Source: an uncultured Sutterella sp.
GTDB taxonomy: Bacteria; Pseudomonadota; Gammaproteobacteria; Burkholderiales; Burkholderiaceae_F
Direction: 5' to 3'
Length of the DNA stretch: 64,000 bases
NCBI GenBank assembly: GCA_902463725.1
Contig: CABQGK010000012.1
Coordinates: 1 to 64,000, forward strand
In this document: piece after piece, positions 1 through 9,744 of the stretch
Numbering within the stretch: the first letter of the stretch is position 1
Layout: each line of letters opens with the position of its first letter
Program-made: the position numbers and the translations under genes
Notes under the pieces: generated by a model
Told to the model about the DNA's origin: nothing
The model's input: only the letters and a program-made list of their open reading frames with translations
Database searches by the model: none

Positions 1-190
1 TACGGTGGGTGGTGTGGAAGGGGCTGGCAGGACATCCTGCTACCCCTATCCGATTTTCCCCCACCGAAGGTGCGGCGACAGCCGCATTAACGCGCCTCTG
101 AGGCAGCTGCCAGGCGACGGGCGTTGCTGGCGCTAGCCCCCCAGAGACTGCGTTCTGCCACGGTGCCGTACTCTGTACCGTGCGTCCAAT
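1..190. other. GC-rich stretch with several strong hairpins, identity unknown
   Basis: No gene is assigned. Visible inverted repeats: GGGGCTGGCAGGA facing TCCTGCTACCCC near 19-46, TGCGGC-GACA-GCCGCA at about 72-87, and CACGGT (159-164) facing ACCGTG (177-182). One minus-strand frame is open from about position 225 to the left edge, but has no ATG start or ribosome site, and its product resembles nothing I know. Dense hairpins next to an AT-rich flank would fit the end of a structured RNA or an element boundary cut by the window edge. I could not match it to RNase P RNA, tmRNA, 6S, SRP RNA or a cobalamin riboswitch. Confidence 0.3.
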
Positions 191-683
191 TTCACGACAT
201 GTTTTTGTGGTATAGTCCAAGCATAGCAAAATGAAATAATTGTCTATATTCTAACAATTGTCATCTCTAGGTATTTTATCTTAGATTTTTTAATTTAAGT
301 TTCTTTAAAGCAAGTGCATCTGTTGTTTGGACTCAGCCTTGCCTTGACAGAAATCTAGATGACGATCATAAAGCATCGGAAAGTAATCCGCTCGTTTTCG
401 ATAAGAAGAGGATTTAATAAAATAAATTATTTAGCATTTATTTTATTAAATATTTTTTAGATATTTCGCATTTCAGTAATATACTAAATTATTGAAATAT
501 AACAATTATTCTTTTCAGACAATAAAGTAGCCAGATACCCATTGACCACCACAAGAAGATCGCGCGCAGCGGGGCCGCACAATCCCATCCCCAGCCCTTT
601 GGCATATAGCCCTTCTGCCGCGGTACTTCTCACGAGCTCAGTCCTCGTTGTGTTGAGCGTTGGCGCAGTAGGAGAGTTTGAAT
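191..683. other. AT-rich leader region upstream of autotransporter 1
   Basis: This stretch holds no convincing gene. It is much richer in A and T than the surrounding coding DNA, with short repeated words such as AATTGTC (twice between 238 and 265) and runs of ATTTTATT near 420-460. It presumably carries the promoter of the autotransporter gene that follows, but no single -35/-10 pair stands out. The ribosome site AGGAGAG lies at 670-676. Confidence 0.4.
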
Positions 684-3600
684 ATGTCTAGGAGAGCCTT
701 TCGGCCGACCGCACTCAGTATGGCGGTTTGCCTCGCGTTAGGGACGAGCACACTAGCGCAAGCAGCGGATTTGGTGCTGACTCCGTTTAATACAACGCAA
801 ACATTTTCGGGAGATCAGTCCTTCGACACCATTTTGATGAATGGTGACGTAGCCACCTATCAAGTGAATGTTGACGGAAAGTTGAGCTTCAAATCTTTCA
901 ACTACATGAACTCGCAAAATTCGCTCAACCTTAGGGCGAGCGCTATTGATTTCACGCGTGCAAGCAACGCCCCAGACAATTGGCTCAGAATCGATCTAGG
1001 CATGTCGCTCTCGCTTGCTACGAATGTGGACACGGGTACGGTGGCTATCGCCGATCCTAAATTTTGGGTCAATACGGGCGGCACGCTATCGCTCAAGGAT
1101 AGTCATAACGTCACGATCAAAAAATATAACGAGAGCGACAATAATTATTTCTATATTTACGGGCAGCTCAACGCCTCCAATATCACGGGAAAGCTAGACC
1201 TTCAAAAGGCAAATTACGTCACGGGGGCCTTCACTGTCACCGATGTCAATGAAGTGAGCTTTGTAGAGCTCACGTACCTGGTGGGTGGGGAGCTCTCCAT
1301 CGAGGGCGCCAATACGGGGATCAACTTCAGCCATCTGCAACTCCAACTCAATAGCGACAATAAGGCGAGTAAGCTCACCATCCGCGACAGTAAGCGCGTC
1401 CAATTCAGTAACCTACTAGCGCTCTATGGTGGGGAGGTTGCGCTCGAGAATGTTGAGAGCGTGCAAAGTTCTAATAGGCAATATCTTTTGCCAGCTAGTA
1501 CGCCCGTATCGATGTCCATTCAAAATAGTAGCCAAGGCGTTTCGTTAAAGCGCTTGGATGTCATCGCTCGGAATAATCTCGCAAGCTCCTATTCTGTCGA
1601 TACGACCCCCGAGCTGACGCTCAACTCTCGTGTGCGAACCTATAACGCAGGCGCTTCCATTAGTTTTAGCAACATTGGCCACTTGACTTCCAACGTGGGC
1701 CCAAGCTTTAGTGATTGGGCAGATGATGGAACGGTATTGACAGCGACGGCTACTGACAAAGCACTTGCGGCATTCGAAGCTTCTTACAGCGCGAAAATGG
1801 CGATTGACGCGGAAAACATTGAGATCAACGCGTACATGAAACGCGAAGCCGATGTTGATCGAGCCAAGACTTTCTCCGCTCTCTTGAGCAACCAGTCGGC
1901 TGAACTCACGATGTCAAGCACAGGGAACCTTCGCATTCAGATGAATAGCGACGTTCCTTATGTCAGCATCGCGCCAGATAGTATCGGTACCAGTATCGAA
2001 AATGGTGTTTATGCCGATGGTACGACCGTCTCCACGGTCAAGGCTGCTATGGGTCGTAGTCACGTTGGTCAAAAGGCTGAGCGCGCTGATCTTAAGCTCA
2101 GTGTGGCAGGCCAAGCCGATCTCTCTCTTTATACCTATCAGCAAAGTAGCGGCAACACCAACGCGCATCGCTCGTTTAGAGAGTCGGTGCTGCTGAGTTC
2201 AAATGCGTGGCTGAGCCTTGAGGCGGACAGTAACCACATCTACTACGATACGCGTGCACAGGGTGAAAATACGGCTGGTACGATCAACTACGACTACTGG
2301 GGCGTTTACTCTTCGCTCATCAATGTCTCGAGTAACGGTATTCTCGATGTGACGGCGCGCAAGGGTGACAATCTTTTCGAGCAGTATAAGGCGGGTAACT
2401 TTACTCGCGGTTTGGACATGAGCGCATTGGGCGGCGAGATGAATGTGCGCGCACTAGAGGGGCGAAACATCATCCTCGTTAAGCCCGTGCAATTTAGCAG
2501 TCAGTTCGCTAGCAGCAACACTGCGCCTCGCACGATAGGAGCCGTGATGGGCACCGTGTATGGTTCGCTTGTCGCTAATCCACAGCTCAGTGCCACGCTA
2601 ACCCTAGAAGGGCGAGAAAACCAGATGAGGGTTGAGGGTGCTGCTGAGCAACTCTCGGGCGTCGCGGGACAAAGTTACAGTCTCATCAACGTTATCGCCA
2701 ATGCTGGCGACAACACGATTGAAATCCAACCGAGCGCTTTGTCCAATCAGCTCACTAAATTACTGGTAATGGGTGCGGATGCCCATAGTGCCAGTGTCGT
2801 TACGCTCCGTAGTGAGAGTGGTGCCAATCGCATCCAACTCAACATGATGCAAGATTGGGACCAGGAAGACTTCGAGTACGTTATGTATGCAGGCGGTCTC
2901 AGTTATTCACTGGGAGCATTGACGTTTGAAGCGCACGACAACCTCATTGATGTGCACACCCAAGAGGAATTTTCAGACTTTACGGCTGGCGCCTATGCGC
3001 AGCAAAGCGGTCGCGTCACGCTTCGAGCGCTCGGCGGTCGTAACGAGATCCATTCCTCTGACTTAGGGCTCGCGGCCAATCAAAGCACAGCCAACTCCCA
3101 ATTGAGTACGGTTGAGATGCTCGCCACCGCCTCTAGCAACAATCTGATCTATGCGGAGAAAAACGCCATCTATGCAAATTCTGGCCAGGTGCGCGTCGAA
3201 GCTCAAGCGGGCAAAAACATCATCTATTCGCAAGAGCAAGGCATTTTTGCTGTGAGTACCGCTAGGGATAATGCAAGCTCGAGTGTCACCATCGATGGCG
3301 AGACCGTGCTATCTGCGAGGACTGCCTTGGTTACTGAGCAGCGGCAAAACGCTACGCAAGCGCCAGCGGTCTTGCTTAACTACGACGGCACTAGCATTGT
3401 CTCAGGCATTGTCTCCGCCAAAGGTGGCAGCATAGATGTGGCACCGCGCTCGAGCGCGCAGCCCAACGCTAAGCTTTTGCTCACCGGTGGCGCGGTCGCG
3501 CGAGATCAAGGGCGGCTCACGATGGATCTTGGTCGTGGCGGCTATTGGGCGGGAGATGCCATGGACTTTGCCTACAAAAGTTTTGCGAACACCGCGGCTG

Positions 3601-5384
3601 GAAGCATTGATCTGACGCTAGGTGAGAGTGCCGAGTGGCGCTTTCCTGCCCAGAGCAGTATCACCACACTGCGCGGCAACCGTGGCTTGGTGCGGTTTGG
3701 CTCGGATGATCATGCCGATGGGCTCGCCCTGCATGTCGGTGAGATAGAGGATTCGCACACCTTTGCGATGCAGCTCTCTAAAGAGGGCGCAAAGAGCGAC
3801 ATGCTCTACATCGTCAATGGCACGTCTGAAGCGCAGAGTCTTCTCATAACCAACCGTGCAGCGCTCTTTGATAGCCTTAACTTTGGCGATGCTGTGCGCT
3901 TCGCGGTGATTAAGCACTCGCAAAACGAATTCCGCGATGGCACCGTGGTTGGGCGCGTTAACCGTGGGAGCCGTCTTGCCAATGTGACGATTGAGTATCG
4001 AGCGATTGCAGAGGATGCGCTTAACACGGCGAGCTATAACGATGCATACAACAATGGGCCACAGAAAGCAGGCTCCGAGGCCATTGCCGAGCGCTATGGT
4101 GATGGCGGCGCGCGTGAGCCTGTGCTCTTGCGTCGCCCCCGCGCGCTAAGCGATACGCCAGATTCAAGTGCGACAACGGAAACGAGCGGTCTTGAACGAG
4201 CCAGCGCCGATGCGCCGCAAAACGTTTATCTCGTGCTAAACGCAACCCCCGACATTAATGAGCCCTCCCGCGCAGGGAAGGCTAGCGCGAGTGCTTCACA
4301 ACACTATGCCGTTTCGGTTGATACCTTCACGAAGCGCATGGGACAGATGCAGTATGGCTACGAGAGCCGTGCGCTCGACGAAAACTGGGCGTCTTGGGGG
4401 CGTGTAACCCTTGCGCGCAGTGGGCACAAGGACTCTGGGCGCTTGAGTGGTGCGAACTACGAAGTGGGCTTTCAGAAAATCTTGGATAAGGGGCCGTACC
4501 ACGTCACCGACGATCGAGAGCTCGCTCGAAAGCACCGCACCACCATGGTGTATGAACAAGATCCACTGCGCACAGAGGAGCGTAGCATCTCCTTTGCGTT
4601 TGGGGATCATGATGGGCGCTTTGATGCCCTAAGCGGCAATCAGCAATTGCGAGACTTGTCGCTCAACTTCTACCGCACCATCGAGTATCACCCATCCTTT
4701 AAAGAGCGGCGCGAAGCCAAAGAGCCCTGGGAGCTCGATCGCTATCGCTGGTCTGATCACTACATCAAGATCCATCGCCTAAGCACTAACTACGACTTTG
4801 TCGACAGCAATATGGTCGAGAGGGTGAGCGGCTCGCACAAACGCTGGATTGTTAACGCTAGCCATGAAATCGGCTGGCGGTACCCGCTCTCCGAGACTTG
4901 GAGCGTCATGCCGCAAGGCCAGCTGCAGCTTTCGTGGATGAAGGGAACTTCATGGCGAGATTCAACGGGTCTTAAGCATCGACTTGACAACGCTTGGAGT
5001 TTGATCGGGCGCCTCGGGTTTGACCTTGCGGCCGAGTGGGGCGAAGAGGAGTTGGAGTGGTCGTCCGCTGAGAGAGAGGCGCTTGGGAACGTGCCGCCCG
5101 AGCACAAGAAACCCAACGACAAACTCAACCGCTTCTACGTGAAAGCGTCGCTTTTGCATGAATTCTTGGGCGGCGCGGATATGAGTATAGGCAGCGACAG
5201 CGCGAGCTTTGGCGCAGTCTGGAAGACACAGCTCACTGGGCGTCAAACCTGGGGCGTGATCGGCGCGGGCTATATTCGCAAGCTTAAGCGCGACCGTAAC
5301 CTCATGATCGACGTGGAAACGGCAGTGGGCTCAGGACTTAAGAGCAACGTCTCTGGGCGCGTCGTCTACAGCTGGCGCTGGTAG
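684..5384 (+). CDS. Autotransporter 1, large outer-membrane/surface protein with N-x-I passenger repeats
   Basis: A 1566-residue type V secreted protein. Residues 1-27 form a Sec signal peptide (RR, hydrophobic core, AQA cleavage). The body is a Ser/Thr/Asn-rich beta-helix-type passenger. Roughly between residues 630 and 860 it carries a repeated pattern in which a Gly/Ala-rich turn is followed by N-x-I or N-x-hydrophobic (NQMRV, NTIEI, NRIQL, NLIDV, NEIHS, NIIYS). The last ~270 residues have alternating aromatic/hydrophobic strands and end in VVYSWRW, as expected of an outer-membrane barrel recognised by BAM. ATG 684 is preferred over the in-frame TTG at 678 because AGGAGAG at 670-676 is correctly spaced only for the ATG. 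It lacks the extended signal peptide of autotransporter 2. The barrel has unusually long charged loops, so the autotransporter call rests on architecture rather than motif identity. Passenger function is unknown. Confidence 0.8.
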   Translation: MSRRAFRPTALSMAVCLALGTSTLAQAADLVLTPFNTTQTFSGDQSFDTILMNGDVATYQVNVDGKLSFKSFNYMNSQNSLNLRASAIDFTRASNAPDNWLRIDLGMSLSLATNVDTGTVAIADPKFWVNTGGTLSLKDSHNVTIKKYNESDNNYFYIYGQLNASNITGKLDLQKANYVTGAFTVTDVNEVSFVELTYLVGGELSIEGANTGINFSHLQLQLNSDNKASKLTIRDSKRVQFSNLLALYGGEVALENVESVQSSNRQYLLPASTPVSMSIQNSSQGVSLKRLDVIARNNLASSYSVDTTPELTLNSRVRTYNAGASISFSNIGHLTSNVGPSFSDWADDGTVLTATATDKALAAFEASYSAKMAIDAENIEINAYMKREADVDRAKTFSALLSNQSAELTMSSTGNLRIQMNSDVPYVSIAPDSIGTSIENGVYADGTTVSTVKAAMGRSHVGQKAERADLKLSVAGQADLSLYTYQQSSGNTNAHRSFRESVLLSSNAWLSLEADSNHIYYDTRAQGENTAGTINYDYWGVYSSLINVSSNGILDVTARKGDNLFEQYKAGNFTRGLDMSALGGEMNVRALEGRNIILVKPVQFSSQFASSNTAPRTIGAVMGTVYGSLVANPQLSATLTLEGRENQMRVEGAAEQLSGVAGQSYSLINVIANAGDNTIEIQPSALSNQLTKLLVMGADAHSASVVTLRSESGANRIQLNMMQDWDQEDFEYVMYAGGLSYSLGALTFEAHDNLIDVHTQEEFSDFTAGAYAQQSGRVTLRALGGRNEIHSSDLGLAANQSTANSQLSTVEMLATASSNNLIYAEKNAIYANSGQVRVEAQAGKNIIYSQEQGIFAVSTARDNASSSVTIDGETVLSARTALVTEQRQNATQAPAVLLNYDGTSIVSGIVSAKGGSIDVAPRSSAQPNAKLLLTGGAVARDQGRLTMDLGRGGYWAGDAMDFAYKSFANTAAGSIDLTLGESAEWRFPAQSSITTLRGNRGLVRFGSDDHADGLALHVGEIEDSHTFAMQLSKEGAKSDMLYIVNGTSEAQSLLITNRAALFDSLNFGDAVRFAVIKHSQNEFRDGTVVGRVNRGSRLANVTIEYRAIAEDALNTASYNDAYNNGPQKAGSEAIAERYGDGGAREPVLLRRPRALSDTPDSSATTETSGLERASADAPQNVYLVLNATPDINEPSRAGKASASASQHYAVSVDTFTKRMGQMQYGYESRALDENWASWGRVTLARSGHKDSGRLSGANYEVGFQKILDKGPYHVTDDRELARKHRTTMVYEQDPLRTEERSISFAFGDHDGRFDALSGNQQLRDLSLNFYRTIEYHPSFKERREAKEPWELDRYRWSDHYIKIHRLSTNYDFVDSNMVERVSGSHKRWIVNASHEIGWRYPLSETWSVMPQGQLQLSWMKGTSWRDSTGLKHRLDNAWSLIGRLGFDLAAEWGEEELEWSSAEREALGNVPPEHKKPNDKLNRFYVKASLLHEFLGGADMSIGSDSASFGAVWKTQLTGRQTWGVIGAGYIRKLKRDRNLMIDVETAVGSGLKSNVSGRVVYSWRW

Positions 5385-5480
5385 CACGAAGACTCGCCAA
5401 CACTGAACCAAACGCAGGGAAGGCTTCTATTATGAAGAAGCTCTCCTCGTTACGTTTCGCGCCTGCCGCCCGAGTGGCGC

Positions 5481-6386
5481 TCACGCGAGCCAGCGTCCGA
5501 GCTCGTCGCTTGCGATATCGAGAAAGCGCCGCACCGCGAGCGGCATAAAGCGCGCGGGCGGCGTCAAAAGCGAGAGCGGATCCTTGGTGCCAGCCCAATC
5601 GGTGAGCACGGGCACCAGCCGTCCCGCTTCAACCGCTGGTGCAGCGACATGGGCGGGAAGTAGCCCGATGCCTGCCCCTTGCTCAAGAAGCGCTTGCACG
5701 AGCGCAGCATCGTCGAGCACGGTTTTCCCAGAGAGCGCAACGCGCTCAGTGCTCCCAGCTTTATGCAGCCGCCAGTGAGTGCTTCCTAGAAGCCGAAACT
5801 CAACGAGCGCGTGCGCACTGAGCTCTGCGGGCGTGCGCGGCGGGGTGCAATTCGCGAGGTACGCTGCGCTCGCATAGAGTTGCCAGCGGATCCAACCGAC
5901 GCGCCGCGCAACGACATTCGTATCGAGCAAGCGCCCTGGGTGGATCGCAACATCAATTTCACCGCTAATGAGGTTGAGCGCGCGGTTGCTGAGACGTAAA
6001 TCAAGTGAAACCCGCGGGAGTTCGCGGCGCACGCGTGAGAGAAGCGCCGCCATCATCGCGTCGCCAATATCGACCGGCGCGGCGATGCGTAGCCGCCCAG
6101 AAGGAATCAGAGCGGCAGCGCTCAGACTGAGTTCGGCATTGCGTAGTGCTTCAATGCCGCGGCGAGCTTCTTGGAAAAAACGCTCTCCTTCGGGCGTGAG
6201 TCCCAAGCGTCTTGTGCTACGCAAGAGTAGTGTGGCGCCAAGCTTTTGTTCAAGCGCTTTGACGCGATGGCTCATCGTCGAGGTGGGAAGCCCAAGTTGT
6301 TGCGCCGCACGCGAGAAACTCCCCGCATCCACGACGCGGACAAAGGTGGCAATTTGGTTGAGGTCGAGCGTATCCGTGGTAGCCAT
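5481..6386 (-). CDS. LysR-family transcriptional regulator, probably of the divergent pirin gene
   Basis: A 301-residue LysR-type regulator. The N-terminal winged HTH is plain (TFVRVVDAGSFSRAAQQLG, then STMSHRVKALEQKLG and LLLRSTRRLGLTPEG), followed by a substrate-binding-fold effector domain beginning near GRLRIAAPVDIGDAM. It belongs to the CrgA/DsdC-like subgroup that often regulates a divergent neighbour. The ATG at 6386 is chosen over the TTG at 6401. The pirin gene starts 130 bp away on the other strand, so the shared AT-rich spacer is likely the operator region. Effector unknown. Confidence 0.9.
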   Translation of the reverse strand: MATTDTLDLNQIATFVRVVDAGSFSRAAQQLGLPTSTMSHRVKALEQKLGATLLLRSTRRLGLTPEGERFFQEARRGIEALRNAELSLSAAALIPSGRLRIAAPVDIGDAMMAALLSRVRRELPRVSLDLRLSNRALNLISGEIDVAIHPGRLLDTNVVARRVGWIRWQLYASAAYLANCTPPRTPAELSAHALVEFRLLGSTHWRLHKAGSTERVALSGKTVLDDAALVQALLEQGAGIGLLPAHVAAPAVEAGRLVPVLTDWAGTKDPLSLLTPPARFMPLAVRRFLDIASDELGRWLA

Positions 6387-6515
6387 CGCAATATTATCCA
6401 ATATATTGAAAAGTGATTTTCAATTTTACCCACTAGTTGAAAAAGCGGCGGCTCGTTAGACTCTCTCTTACCCAAACACTTTGACTCTCGCAAAGCGCCG
6501 AGAGGTAAGACAGAA

Positions 6516-7430
6516 ATGAAAAAACTAATTCGACATCACCGCTCCAACCAGCGCCACTGGGTGGGAGACGGTTTTCCCGTGACTACGATTTTCTCCTACA
6601 ACGATTTGGCTGAAGTGCTATCACCATTTTTGTTGCTCGACTATGTGGCGCCCTACGAGTTTGAACCCACAGAGCGACTGGATCGCGGCGTGGGAGAGCA
6701 TCCTCACCGTGGCTTTGAAACAGTGACCATCGTCTACCAAGGTGAGGTCACGCACCGCGATAGCTCGGGTGGCGGTGGCACCATTGGCACGGGTGATGTG
6801 CAGTGGATGACCGCGGGCGCGGGCATCATTCATCGTGAGTTTCATAGCGCAGCGTTTGCCGCGCGCGGCGGGAACTTTCAGTGTGTGCAACTCTGGGTGA
6901 ATCTGCCCGCTCAACTCAAGATGACGCCTCCCGCTTATCAGGCGCTCACATCGGATCGCATCCCGCAGGTGAGCCTTGGAGAGGGTGCCCGTGCACGACT
7001 CTTCGCGGGGCAGTTTGGCGAGGCTCGTGGTCCCGCCAAGACCCATAGTCCGATGCATGTCTGGGACGTGCGGCTTGATGCGGGCGCGCACGTAACGCTA
7101 CCCGCGGGCGAAGGAGAAACCACCGCGCTCTTTGTGCTGAGCGGCGAGATTCTCATCGATGGCGAAGTGATTCGCAGCGAGGGGCTTGCGGTGCTCTCGC
7201 GCGAAGGGGAGGGAGCAGAGGTGCTCGCGCAGACTGACGCGGTGCTGCTATATCTAAACGGCGCACCGCTTAACGAGCCCATCGTGGGCTATGGGCCCTT
7301 TGTGATGAATACCGAGGCGGAAATCTACCAAGCGTTCCGAGACTATGATGCAGGACGTTTTGGCACAATTCGAGCCAAGGACATCACTGCCGAGTCGTCA
7401 GTCGAGCGCAAGCCCGAGGCGCGTTCGTAG
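6516..7430 (+). CDS. Pirin family protein (cupin fold)
   Basis: A 304-residue pirin homologue. The N-terminal cupin carries the metal-site pattern HPHRGFETVT, with a following H and a GIIHREFHS segment that supplies the last His/Glu ligands. The C-terminal cupin half (about residues 175-290) includes VTLPAGEGETTALFVLSGE. Bacterial pirins are cytosolic, usually bind Fe or Ni, and some act as quercetin dioxygenases; others bind metabolic enzymes. The gene is divergent from a LysR regulator and monocistronic, so it is probably induced by that regulator's unknown ligand. The exact activity cannot be told from sequence. Confidence 0.9.
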   Translation: MKKLIRHHRSNQRHWVGDGFPVTTIFSYNDLAEVLSPFLLLDYVAPYEFEPTERLDRGVGEHPHRGFETVTIVYQGEVTHRDSSGGGGTIGTGDVQWMTAGAGIIHREFHSAAFAARGGNFQCVQLWVNLPAQLKMTPPAYQALTSDRIPQVSLGEGARARLFAGQFGEARGPAKTHSPMHVWDVRLDAGAHVTLPAGEGETTALFVLSGEILIDGEVIRSEGLAVLSREGEGAEVLAQTDAVLLYLNGAPLNEPIVGYGPFVMNTEAEIYQAFRDYDAGRFGTIRAKDITAESSVERKPEARS

Positions 7431-7438
7431 CTTTTGAG

Positions 7439-7466
7439 AAAAAAGCTGACCCGATCGGGATCAGCT
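7439..7466 (-). terminator. Rho-independent terminator of the L,D-transpeptidase gene
   Basis: On the minus strand AGCTGATCCC pairs with GGGTCAGCT (one bulge) and is followed directly by TTTTTT. It lies between convergent genes, downstream of the minus-strand transpeptidase gene. On the plus strand there is no comparable T run. Confidence 0.75.
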
Positions 7467-7512
7467 ATTTCGGTGTGGCGTGCTCGGTGCATGCCACACG
7501 CGACGCTAGCCA

Positions 7513-8214
7513 TTAATTGCCGTGCACCACCACACGCATGCCCGCGTGGGCGTGCTTGAGCACGGTGATCATGTCGCGCTCATCAAGCGCAATGCAGCCG
7601 CCCGTGTAAGGTTTGGCGCCCTTGACATGAAGGAAAATCGCTGAGCCTTTGGGCCAGACGCCTTCACGGTTGTAGTCGGTATTGATGCCGTAGTTGTACT
7701 GCGGGCTGATCTCGTACATTTCTTCGCCCTTACAGGCGTGGCCCGTCTTCTTTGTATTGATGATTTTGTTGTAGTAGGGGCCTTCTTCGTCACAGGCGTA
7801 GGTGGTAGGCGTCACCTCGACCCAGCGTAGCGCTGTGCCGGGATTGGGCTTAATACCAAAGGCTTCGAGCACACCAAAATCCCCTGTCGAGGTCTTTGCG
7901 TCGCCCTCACGGGTCTTGTCGATTCCTTGCTTACCCACGTAGGCGCTGCTCTCAAAAAGCAATGTCCACGCCTCGTGCTTGCCTTGTTTTTCGAAGAACT
8001 GCACACGCGCATCGCACCCGCCAGAGTAGCGCACAAGGAGCAGTTCGTGCACGTTCTTGTCGTGGCGATACTTCGTGAGGATGTCGCCCCAGAAGTTTTG
8101 GTTCTCGACATTAATGGCTGGGTTGGCGGCGGGTTCCGCAGCTTGAGTGAGTGGCGACAGTAGGGTGAGGGCGGCACTGACCGCGGCTCCTTTGAGGAGC
8201 GTTCTTTTCTGCAT
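7513..8214 (-). CDS. Exported L,D-transpeptidase (YkuD/YafK type)
   Basis: A 233-residue periplasmic protein. A signal peptide (MQKRTLLKGA..., hydrophobic core, TQA cleavage) starts at 8214, preceded by AGGAAAG; the longer reading frame upstream adds a non-signal tail and is rejected. The C-terminal half has the YkuD catalytic signature: a His in FLHVKGAKPYTGGCIALDE with the active-site Cys in T-G-G-C. Enzymes of this group make or cut 3-3 cross-links or attach or release proteins on peptidoglycan. The long insertion before the catalytic motif (YEISPQYNYGINTDYNREGVWPKG split by charged turns) resembles YafK/DpaA relatives more than ErfK. No partner gene is adjacent. Confidence 0.85.
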   Translation of the reverse strand: MQKRTLLKGAAVSAALTLLSPLTQAAEPAANPAINVENQNFWGDILTKYRHDKNVHELLLVRYSGGCDARVQFFEKQGKHEAWTLLFESSAYVGKQGIDKTREGDAKTSTGDFGVLEAFGIKPNPGTALRWVEVTPTTYACDEEGPYYNKIINTKKTGHACKGEEMYEISPQYNYGINTDYNREGVWPKGSAIFLHVKGAKPYTGGCIALDERDMITVLKHAHAGMRVVVHGN

Positions 8215-8437
8215 GTAACTTTCCTGATTGGGTTGGCTAGGAAGAACGAACCGGTTGTGTTTCATTAAATTAAACAATTCGTGCAGAGAAAGTATATACT
8301 TCAGTCCGATAGCGCAACGACTGCGCGTATCGGCCTCAACGCGGAAACCTCAGCAAAGTATTGCTGAGTGCGTAAACCGAAACATTTCTCAACAGTTACA
8401 GGAAAAATACCTTAGTGAAAAGTTGGTGGTGCAGCGC

Positions 8438-8482
8438 AAAACGCCCGAGCAAAGTGCTTCTCTTTGGCGCTTGTCTCGGGCG
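8438..8482 (-). terminator. Terminator of the MBL-fold hydrolase gene
   Basis: CGCCCGAG (8442-8449) pairs perfectly with CTCGGGCG (8475-8482), with an inner CAAAG/CTTTG helix. On the minus strand the stem is followed by TTTTGCGC. The rest of the 380-bp spacer between the two minus-strand genes shows no convincing gene and must hold the promoter of the transpeptidase gene. Confidence 0.65.
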
Positions 8483-8592
8483 TGGCTGAGTCCATGGCGT
8501 TCGTTGAGCAGACTAGCATCCTGCGTGGCGCTCTTGCCGCTTCTGTTGAGCCTTCGTTGGTGTTTTGTCCTACGGCGGTACAAAGTGTCGCG

Positions 8593-9738
8593 CTAGCGCT
8601 GCGTAAAGTCCTTACGCCACCAGAGATGGTGCACCTTTGTAGCGTCGCTCACGCGGAAGCTTTCGCCAATGAGCGGCAGTACAACGCAAAGATCCGTGTC
8701 GCGCTCGGCTGCGCTTAGGTAGCGCTCAATGGGCTCCGTCCACGGGTGGTAGGCGAGGTCAAACTTCGCCCAGTGAATAGGCACTACACGCTTGGCGCGC
8801 ACATCCAGCGCGGCTTGGTGCGACTCTTCTGGCGTCATGTGAATCTGTGCCCAAGCACGGTTGTAGGCGCCGTTCTCAATAAAGGCCATATCAAAGGGGC
8901 CGTACTTCTCGCCGATTTCTCGGAAGTGTTTGCCGTAGCCACCGTCACCACTCACGTAAAAGCGCTCCGTGCCAGCGATCACAAAACCGCCCCAAAGGGT
9001 GCGATCGCGATCACTCAACGTGCGACCCGAGAAATGGCGACTGGTGGTGAGCGTGATGGTGAGGGTGCCGTGCCGCACGCTCTGATCCCAATCGAGTTCG
9101 GTGATGCGACTTGGATCAACGCCCCAAGCGATGAGGTGCGCACCGACGCCAAGTGGCACATAGAACTGCCCAACACGACTCTTGATTTGGTTGATGGTGT
9201 CGTACTCGAGATGGTCGTAATGGTCGTGCGTAATGAGTAGCGCATCGATGACCTGTGGGAGCTGCCAAGGCTCCATCGGGTGCGTCGTCTCAAATGGCTT
9301 CCCCGTCACGGGCACAGGAGAGGCTCGGTAAAAGACTGGATCCGTGACAATCGTTTCACCATCCATATGAATGACGAGCGTCGAGTGACCCAACCACGTC
9401 ACACTCGCATCGTTAGGGACATTGGCGAGCGCCACTTTGGGATCAAACGCCATGGAGGGGAGCGGTGCATCGGGCACTTTGCCTTTTGGCGGCAGTAGCA
9501 CGTTTTTGAGCCAGCTGAGCATGTTCATCTCATTTTGCTCAGTGGCTTTTGTTGCAAGCGCCGTTGGCTCGCGGTTGACAAAATGACCGTCTCGCCAGTT
9601 GGGCGAGGCGCTAAGTCGAGCAAGGTCGCTCGGGCTCAGTTTCCCGCCAAAAACGGGCGTTAGCCAATACCAGAGGCCACCCGCGGCGGCAATCAGCAAA
9701 ACGACAAGGAGCAGAATTTTCACGAGTTTACGCAACAT
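8593..9738 (-). CDS. Membrane-anchored metallo-beta-lactamase-fold hydrolase (NAPE-PLD/RomA-like)
   Basis: About 381 residues. An N-terminal membrane segment (LVKILLLVVLLIAAAGGLWYWL) anchors a periplasm-facing MBL domain. The zinc motif THDHYDHLEYDT is clear, with later His/Asp ligands in YVSGDGGYGKHF and VVPIHWAKFDL. Sequence such as ASVTWLGHSTLVIHMDGETIVTDPVF is typical of the family containing N-acyl-phosphatidylethanolamine phospholipase D and bacterial RomA/UlaG-like hydrolases. Substrate is unknown, possibly a phospholipid derivative given membrane anchoring. The start is uncertain: ATG 9738 or GTG 9744, neither with a strong ribosome site. Confidence 0.85.
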   Translation of the reverse strand: MLRKLVKILLLVVLLIAAAGGLWYWLTPVFGGKLSPSDLARLSASPNWRDGHFVNREPTALATKATEQNEMNMLSWLKNVLLPPKGKVPDAPLPSMAFDPKVALANVPNDASVTWLGHSTLVIHMDGETIVTDPVFYRASPVPVTGKPFETTHPMEPWQLPQVIDALLITHDHYDHLEYDTINQIKSRVGQFYVPLGVGAHLIAWGVDPSRITELDWDQSVRHGTLTITLTTSRHFSGRTLSDRDRTLWGGFVIAGTERFYVSGDGGYGKHFREIGEKYGPFDMAFIENGAYNRAWAQIHMTPEESHQAALDVRAKRVVPIHWAKFDLAYHPWTEPIERYLSAAERDTDLCVVLPLIGESFRVSDATKVHHLWWRKDFTQR

Positions 9739-9744
9739 GTTCAC

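Noticed and set aside
1..225. Minus-strand open frame to the left edge, and a possible cobalamin riboswitch (AGCAGGATGTCCTGCC resembles the B12 box)
   Set aside because: No start codon or ribosome site for the frame; the other conserved riboswitch elements are not found.
678..683. TTG start of autotransporter 1 six bases before the ATG
   Set aside because: The AGGAGAG ribosome site at 670-676 is one base from the TTG but well spaced for ATG 684.
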